Source: Saprospiraceae bacterium
Lineage (GTDB): Bacteria; Bacteroidota; Bacteroidia; Chitinophagales; Saprospiraceae
DNA: 33,544 bases
NCBI GenBank assembly: GCA_012031785.1
Contig: JAAUTG010000011.1
Location: forward strand, 1 to 33,544
Reading direction: 5' to 3'
Part shown: in pieces, positions 30,601 to 33,544 of the stretch
How the letters are laid out: each line of letters starts with the position of its first letter
Position numbering within the stretch: position 1 is the first letter of the stretch
Notes under the pieces: generated by a model
Told to the model about the DNA's origin: nothing
The model's database searches: none
Seen by the model: the letters and a program-made list of their open reading frames with translations, nothing else
Position numbers and translations under genes: made by a program

Positions 30601-31872
30601 AGGGACGGTCAGTACGCCAGACAACATACCAGTTAAAAATACCTGTGATTCTGGAAGTAATTGCCCTCTTAATTCACCCGATAAATTTGCTAATGAACCG
30701 ATGTTGACGTAAAGTCCTCTACCAAACAACGCTCTTGCTGCCTGAGTATTCATTAAGTAAACGTTATTGGTCGCTTCAATATTAGCATCTGTGTTGCTAA
30801 GTGCAGAGAGGTTAATAGGAAAGGTGAACACCCCTTCCTCTCCAGATAAACCTGTGTAAACACCTGGACGACTGCTAGAATTGGCGATAAATGGACTGGA
30901 TAAATTAGTGAATCCACCAGAGACAATTAAAAGCGTATCACTATACGCCTCCGCGAGTATTACTCCTTGACCACTGCCGTTCACCATAGGTACGGTTTGG
31001 TTCGGTGATAAGTAAGCGCGGAAGGTATGACTAGCTTCTATTGGCACTAACTGTCCACGCAATTCTCCAGAAGGATATTTTGTAGAATAAATATTTAAGT
31101 AGATTTTTCTTTCTCCTAACGCAATCAGTTGATTAGTAGAAATAGTAAAAGTGTTGTTTTCAGCAGTAAACACACCACTTTTCAAATCGGGATTGACCGT
31201 AGGGTTGAGGTTGAGGGTAACGTTTCCAATTTTTCCCACCAAACCAGTGTGCAAGTTAGCACCTCTAGGATCAAGGTTGCCTTCTAAATTTTGGAACGAC
31301 CCTGTGACAACAATTTGAGTAGGGGAGATAAGTTCGACTAGAAGTGCGCCTGTTCCTAAGGAAGGTACACTTGGTACTTGGTTGCTCCCGAAAAAGTTAG
31401 CAGCAAACGCCGTTAACCCTTGTGTAGTCAATTGCCCTCTGATCTCTCCGTCAGGATAAAGCTCGGTGCGAACAACCAGGTGTAGCTGTCGAGCTTGCAA
31501 TTGCGCGATGACGGTTTCGCTCACTGTAAAAGTGTTGAGGGAAGCATCAATAGTACCCGCAGTCCCATTTTGATTTAGCGTGGGGATTATGCCAAATACG
31601 ACCTGACCATTTTGACCTGCAAGCCCCAACTGAATGTTAATACCATCTTCCAGCACTGGGCTGCTCAATTTTCTAAATTTTCCAGTCACAACCAGTTGTG
31701 TGCCTTCAAGCCTAGCATTAATATCTCCAATCGCAGGCGTAAGGACAGGCTGAACGACGTGTCGTCCATTTAATATAGCTTTGAAAATAGAGGTTTCTTG
31801 CGCACTAGAGCTGCCTAATACAAATAATAGGCTAAATAATAGATAAATTCTAATGTACAGGGACAACTTCAT
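27604..31872 (-). CDS. Giant secreted protein: six CHRD repeats, three DUF11-like repeats, T9SS sorting domain
   Basis: 1422 residues in one intact frame. The signal peptide is residues 1-24 (LFSLLFVLGSSSAQ). Six CHRD (chordin-type) domains occupy about 28-148, 153-275, 281-405, 411-531, 536-660 and 666-785. Each ends in a YPSGELRGQL-type motif preceded by a YLNI/HLVV strand. Residues 790-908 form a spacer domain (RAKWSVPKDNNQLYY). Three DUF11-like repeats follow at 915-1042, 1054-1180 and 1194-1322, recognised by the repeated VNKGPQAA / TNNGPDSA / TNKGPDAA and by acidic, Asp-rich linkers such as DPDSTPANDLDNVPDEDDE. A type A T9SS C-terminal domain (VYPVPAHDYITL... to KMN) covers about 1340-1422. 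Export across the outer membrane by type IX secretion and surface attachment or release are inferred. The ligand is unknown; the acidic linkers could bind calcium. Confidence 0.9.
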   Translation of the reverse strand: MKLSLYIRIYLLFSLLFVLGSSSAQETSIFKAILNGRHVVQPVLTPAIGDINARLEGTQLVVTGKFRKLSSPVLEDGINIQLGLAGQNGQVVFGIIPTLNQNGTAGTIDASLNTFTVSETVIAQLQARQLHLVVRTELYPDGEIRGQLTTQGLTAFAANFFGSNQVPSVPSLGTGALLVELISPTQIVVTGSFQNLEGNLDPRGANLHTGLVGKIGNVTLNLNPTVNPDLKSGVFTAENNTFTISTNQLIALGERKIYLNIYSTKYPSGELRGQLVPIEASHTFRAYLSPNQTVPMVNGSGQGVILAEAYSDTLLIVSGGFTNLSSPFIANSSSRPGVYTGLSGEEGVFTFPINLSALSNTDANIEATNNVYLMNTQAARALFGRGLYVNIGSLANLSGELRGQLLPESQVFLTGMLSGVLTVPTANSSATGNLQAELMDRKLVISGTYQNLNGQASGSPVIGIGLAGISADSLFALTPSDGNTNNSRRFESSNNTFTLTEEQVAQLLARAMHINIPSNNFPNGELRAQLLPEANTYFIATLSGASQAQPVNTTGNGQVILELRETQITVSGSFNNLESDFNINIAGGAHIHNGIAGRSGEVLTPLQVRLAADSRSGSFEAESNQYTLIEEVVAKLQSREQYINIHSAQYPSGAIRGQLLPFANNYFTTTLSGFNQVLPYTSNGVGALKLDLLGNRLTISGSFDSIGVIADTSAALYVGAPGTNGAFALPLDFLAEGSSNGGVFKSGDNIFHLTPAQLSALEQEKMYLNIQTEANPTGEIRGQILHEPNAAPVGITTFELPLDGEVIQSQGDPTAMIRAKWSVPKDNNQLYYIFQTSEFIDFRAIDDEDIVTQRNGILDFSLAQLDSFLINKGLALGDSISRYYRFIASDGALSTIGKGNFVTVKRGNIVRALGSDLEISITAPQGFYERFQEIPYVITLVNKGPQAARDIFVSAPIPRGMAFTRAVATQGTYNSFFRWWQLARLEVGDTATLNLTLFTLKDDEPITNFVQVIGALPQDIDSTPDNGEAPTPREDDEAVVTIFTEPAIVGGDTADLSLTIRTTQDNFTVFSNTTYLLELTNNGPDSAANIKVSALIPEGMAFTSANASIGSYRIVPQDWVIPFLRSGETARLELVLFSLVEGRPIILFAQVIESDQTDPDSTPANDLDNVPDEDDEANAVITPTRGIMGGDTSDLELQIAIDRDNYEVFTNYIYTFTLTNKGPDAAANIFVDAQLPDSLAFTSKAASIGTWNNFFQYWFVPYLEAGESHTLKLNLFTLARQTPITYFAQVIESDQIDPDSSPNNNFDGIPKEDDEASITIGNLVATPGLLASPAKISFEGGKVYPVPAHDYITLHLESEKEQNAEIAIVTSSGAVAQKQQVTVTKGVNILTFDIRALVSGTYTIWVGAKNATRSSWQFVKMN

Positions 31873-32133
31873 CTTAATATCGGTTTATGTTAAAAAATAA
31901 AACACGCTAATAATTGTAATTTTGGATAAGTTGTTAAAACTTTTGTAGGATTTCGTGGAATGAACTTAACCACAAACTTTTAGTGTATTACAAGCAACAG
32001 AAAGTTTTAAAACATCCATCCAAAAGAGACATAGTGCGTGAAAGACTAAAACTGGATAATAGCATCTAGAGCAAGCTATAACAACTAGTCTAGTATAATC
32101 TCAAAAAAAAGTAAAAATATAAGGTAGGAATAT
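31873..32133. other. Intergenic region upstream of the CHRD protein gene
   Basis: AT-rich, with no gene seen. A short AAAACTTT / AAAGTTTT inverted repeat spans about 31936-32020, without the E-element core. No convincing TAnnTTTG box was found for the large gene. Confidence 0.3.
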
Positions 32134-32201
32134 ACTGCTAAACTACTGAATAGAGCAATTGAGATGCGCCTATTCAGTAGTCTCTTACTACCTATAGCAG
32201 T
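32134..32201 (-). terminator. Two-tier hairpin terminator of rpsT
   Basis: A perfect 12-bp stem ACTACTGAATAG / CTATTCAGTAGT (32142-32153, 32170-32181) is enclosed by an outer stem ACTGCTA / TAGCAGT (32134-32140, 32195-32201). On the minus strand it is followed by T-rich DNA ending in runs of five and eight T (32101-32120). It starts 14 bp after the rpsT stop. Confidence 0.75.
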
Positions 32202-32214
32202 ACTATACGAAGGT

Positions 32215-32469
32215 TTAAGATAATTGATTCACATGACGCGCTAAACTGCTCTTTAAATTCGCAGCTTTGTTTGGATGCCAAGTATTTTTCTTGGCTAATT
32301 TATCAATCATACCAACAATGCTAGGAAGCAAAGCCTCAGCTTCTTCCTTTTCCGTGATACTACGCAGTTTCTTGATAGCCGTTCTAGCGGACTTCTTGTA
32401 GTATCTATTCTGCAACCTTTTTTTTGCATCTTGTCTAATGCGCTTCTTCGCAGACTTGTGGTGTGCCAT
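32215..32469 (-). CDS. rpsT: 30S ribosomal protein S20
   Basis: 84-residue, strongly basic ribosomal protein that binds 16S rRNA early in 30S assembly. MAHHKSAKKRIRQDAKKRLQ is the typical S20 N-terminus, followed by SARTAIKKLR and a C-terminal helical part with KNTWHPNKAANLKSSLARHV. The length is normal for the family and the frame is intact. It is a single-gene unit, with a TACTTTTG promoter box about 40 bp upstream and a strong hairpin terminator downstream. Confidence 0.97.
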   Translation of the reverse strand: MAHHKSAKKRIRQDAKKRLQNRYYKKSARTAIKKLRSITEKEEAEALLPSIVGMIDKLAKKNTWHPNKAANLKSSLARHVNQLS

Positions 32470-32509
32470 TCACTTCTTCTTTTTCTTTAAAGCTAAAAAT
32501 TTTGGAGTG

Positions 32510-32517
32510 CAAAAGTA
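32510..32517 (-). promoter_or_regulatory. Promoter -7 box for rpsT
   Basis: TACTTTTG fits TAnnTTTG, 40 bp before the ATG. A TTTG lies 16 bp further upstream, slightly closer than the usual 19-20 bp spacing. Confidence 0.5.
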
Positions 32518-32698
32518 ATTTATTTTTGATTATCAAATAGAAAAATAAAAATTAACAGAGATTTTTTTGAAATTACTTTTTTTGTGTATCTTTTTTTGTG
32601 CCTAGCAGGAAAAAAGTAAGAGGTAAAAACGGAAATTTTCCTCCCTCTTACCTAAAAATCGCCAGTAATTTTTTAAGGCAAAAAGTAGTATAAAACAA

Positions 32699-33067
32699 CT
32701 ATTGCGTTTCTTTCAAAAGGTACAAGCTGCCTATGCGTGAACTATAAGTAAAAATGACCAACTTCGCAGTAAATTCTATCTCCTCGCCATCGTCATGGGT
32801 TTTATTTGAAAGCAAGGCAACTCGATTTTCTTGACATTGAGCAGAATCTTGTGCCACAAAAGTAATAGAGCGAAACATGAAAAAATCACAACTACAAACA
32901 TGGGCTTGCACTCTAATTACCTGATTTTCATACGTTGTAGGCGCTTTTGATAGCGCGTTTAATGATATTTTGGGAGGAACTTCCTCTGTATTGGAGGGAA
33001 GTGCAAGGACTTTGATGACTAAAATTGTAAATGCTAAAAAGATGAACCAACCAATGAGCCGTACCAT
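32699..33067 (-). CDS. Small membrane-anchored protein of unknown function
   Basis: 122 residues. Residues 4-23 (LIGWFIFLAFTILVIKVLAL) are an N-terminal membrane anchor or uncleaved signal. The remainder looks like a single beta-barrel-like domain outside the membrane: YENQVIRVQAHVCSCDFFMF, then FVAQDSAQCQENRVALLSN, then IEFTAKLVIFTYSSRIGSLYLLKE. This strand order with a final bulky LYL strand resembles OB-fold proteins, but that is only an impression. Three Cys (CSC plus one further on) might form a disulfide or bind metal. I do not recognise the family. It stands alone between rpsT and the window end, and a TATATTTG box lies 80 bp upstream. Confidence 0.6.
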   Translation of the reverse strand: MVRLIGWFIFLAFTILVIKVLALPSNTEEVPPKISLNALSKAPTTYENQVIRVQAHVCSCDFFMFRSITFVAQDSAQCQENRVALLSNKTHDDGEEIEFTAKLVIFTYSSRIGSLYLLKETQ

Positions 33068-33148
33068 AATATTAATATTATTGATGATAATTAATCACAC
33101 ATCTTCGACGTGCATGAACTTGCATTACTTGTTTGGCTGATTTTATTA

Positions 33149-33156
33149 CAAATATA
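33149..33156 (-). promoter_or_regulatory. Promoter -7 box for the small membrane protein gene
   Basis: TATATTTG on the minus strand matches TAnnTTTG. No clear -33 TTG was seen. The leader would be about 75 nt. Confidence 0.35.
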
Positions 33157-33427
33157 GCAGGATGGAATGATAAAATATGAATAAAACGTGTTAAGTTATT
33201 ATTATTTTTTTGTAAAAAAAGAGTGGTGTTAAATATATTTTATTTATTATTAAAGATTTGAAATGCTTTTTTACTAAAACTTAAAACCTGTTCTTGTAAA
33301 ACTTGATTTTAAAAAGAATTGACAGTTGGTCACTGCTTCAACTCCATTTTGATTAATTTACGAATCATCAAGTTTTAATTAGACGTAATTCCTATATGTT
33401 AATTTTTTGAATTGTCGTGACTTAAAG
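33157..33427. other. AT-rich gene-free DNA near the right edge
   Basis: No frame of coding character, hairpin or repeat was recognised on either strand. The outward promoter at the end is listed separately. Confidence 0.4.
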
Positions 33428-33458
33428 TTGACAAATTGGGATTTATAAATTATTTTTG
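33428..33458 (+). promoter_or_regulatory. Bacteroidota-type promoter pointing out of the window
   Basis: TTG (33428-33430), a 20-bp spacer and TATTTTTG (33451-33458) match the -33/-7 consensus TTG-N19-20-TAnnTTTG. It is the best two-part match in the window. Transcription would start near 33465 and serve a plus-strand gene beyond 33544. Confidence 0.5.
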
Positions 33459-33544
33459 CAAACCTTTATTGAACAATACTCCAAATTTTGGTTTACTGCA
33501 TAAAAAAGGATTTTTAATTCCAAAAAGTTCCTACTGATTTCTGT

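Noticed and set aside
1-33544. CRISPR array, prophage, insertion sequence or known defence system
   Set aside because: No regularly spaced direct repeats, transposase, integrase, phage structural or restriction genes were seen on either strand.

Overview
The window reads as chromosomal DNA of a Bacteroidota bacterium, plausibly of the Saprospiria/Chitinophagales side, although no rRNA is present to fix this. The evidence is type IX secretion C-terminal sorting domains on secreted proteins, Bacteroidota-type promoter -7 boxes (TAnnTTTG), weak ribosome binding sites, AT-rich intergenic DNA, and the families present (DUF2452, DUF1573, a fused trehalose synthase/maltokinase, a receiver-less sigma-54 activator beside miaB). 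I see no phage, plasmid, transposase, CRISPR array, rRNA or tRNA.

Layout. 1-1435 (-): 5' part of a secreted GH5 glycosidase cut by the window edge. 1436-2018: gene-free, with a cluster of strong hairpins. 2019-5655 (-): sbcC. 5737-6787 (-): an unusual aminoglycoside-phosphotransferase-like kinase. 7237-10496 (-): TreS-maltokinase fusion. 11142-17996 (-): tetR-tolC-lipoprotein adaptor-RND pump, a complete tripartite efflux operon with its probable repressor. 18228-20074 (-): secreted Asp-box (BNR) protein. 20570-21148 (+): adk. 21356-about 21760 (-): decayed, internally deleted ALDH3 gene. 21922-22722 (+): overlapping DUF2452 and DUF1573 genes. 22870-24180 (-): sigma-54 activator. 24406-25847 (-): miaB. 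26517-27533 (+): gpsA. 27604-31872 (-): 1422-residue secreted protein with six CHRD and three DUF11-like repeats. 32215-32469 (-): rpsT. 32699-33067 (-): small membrane-anchored protein of unknown function. A promoter at the right edge points out of the window.

Nine otherwise convincing genes are each broken by single-base insertions or deletions, sixteen in all, mostly in short homopolymers. Correcting each one restores a full-length protein with all its motifs. I therefore treat them as intact genes read through probable sequencing errors, and give one merged span per gene.

The least explained signal is non-coding. Five intergenic palindromic elements of about 130-180 bp share a core around GTTCGTTT...GTTATGC...AAAGTTATT. 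Their ends differ from copy to copy but are complementary within each copy. They flank treS (two on each side) and follow adk. A sixth palindromic element without the core lies upstream of the sigma-54 activator.
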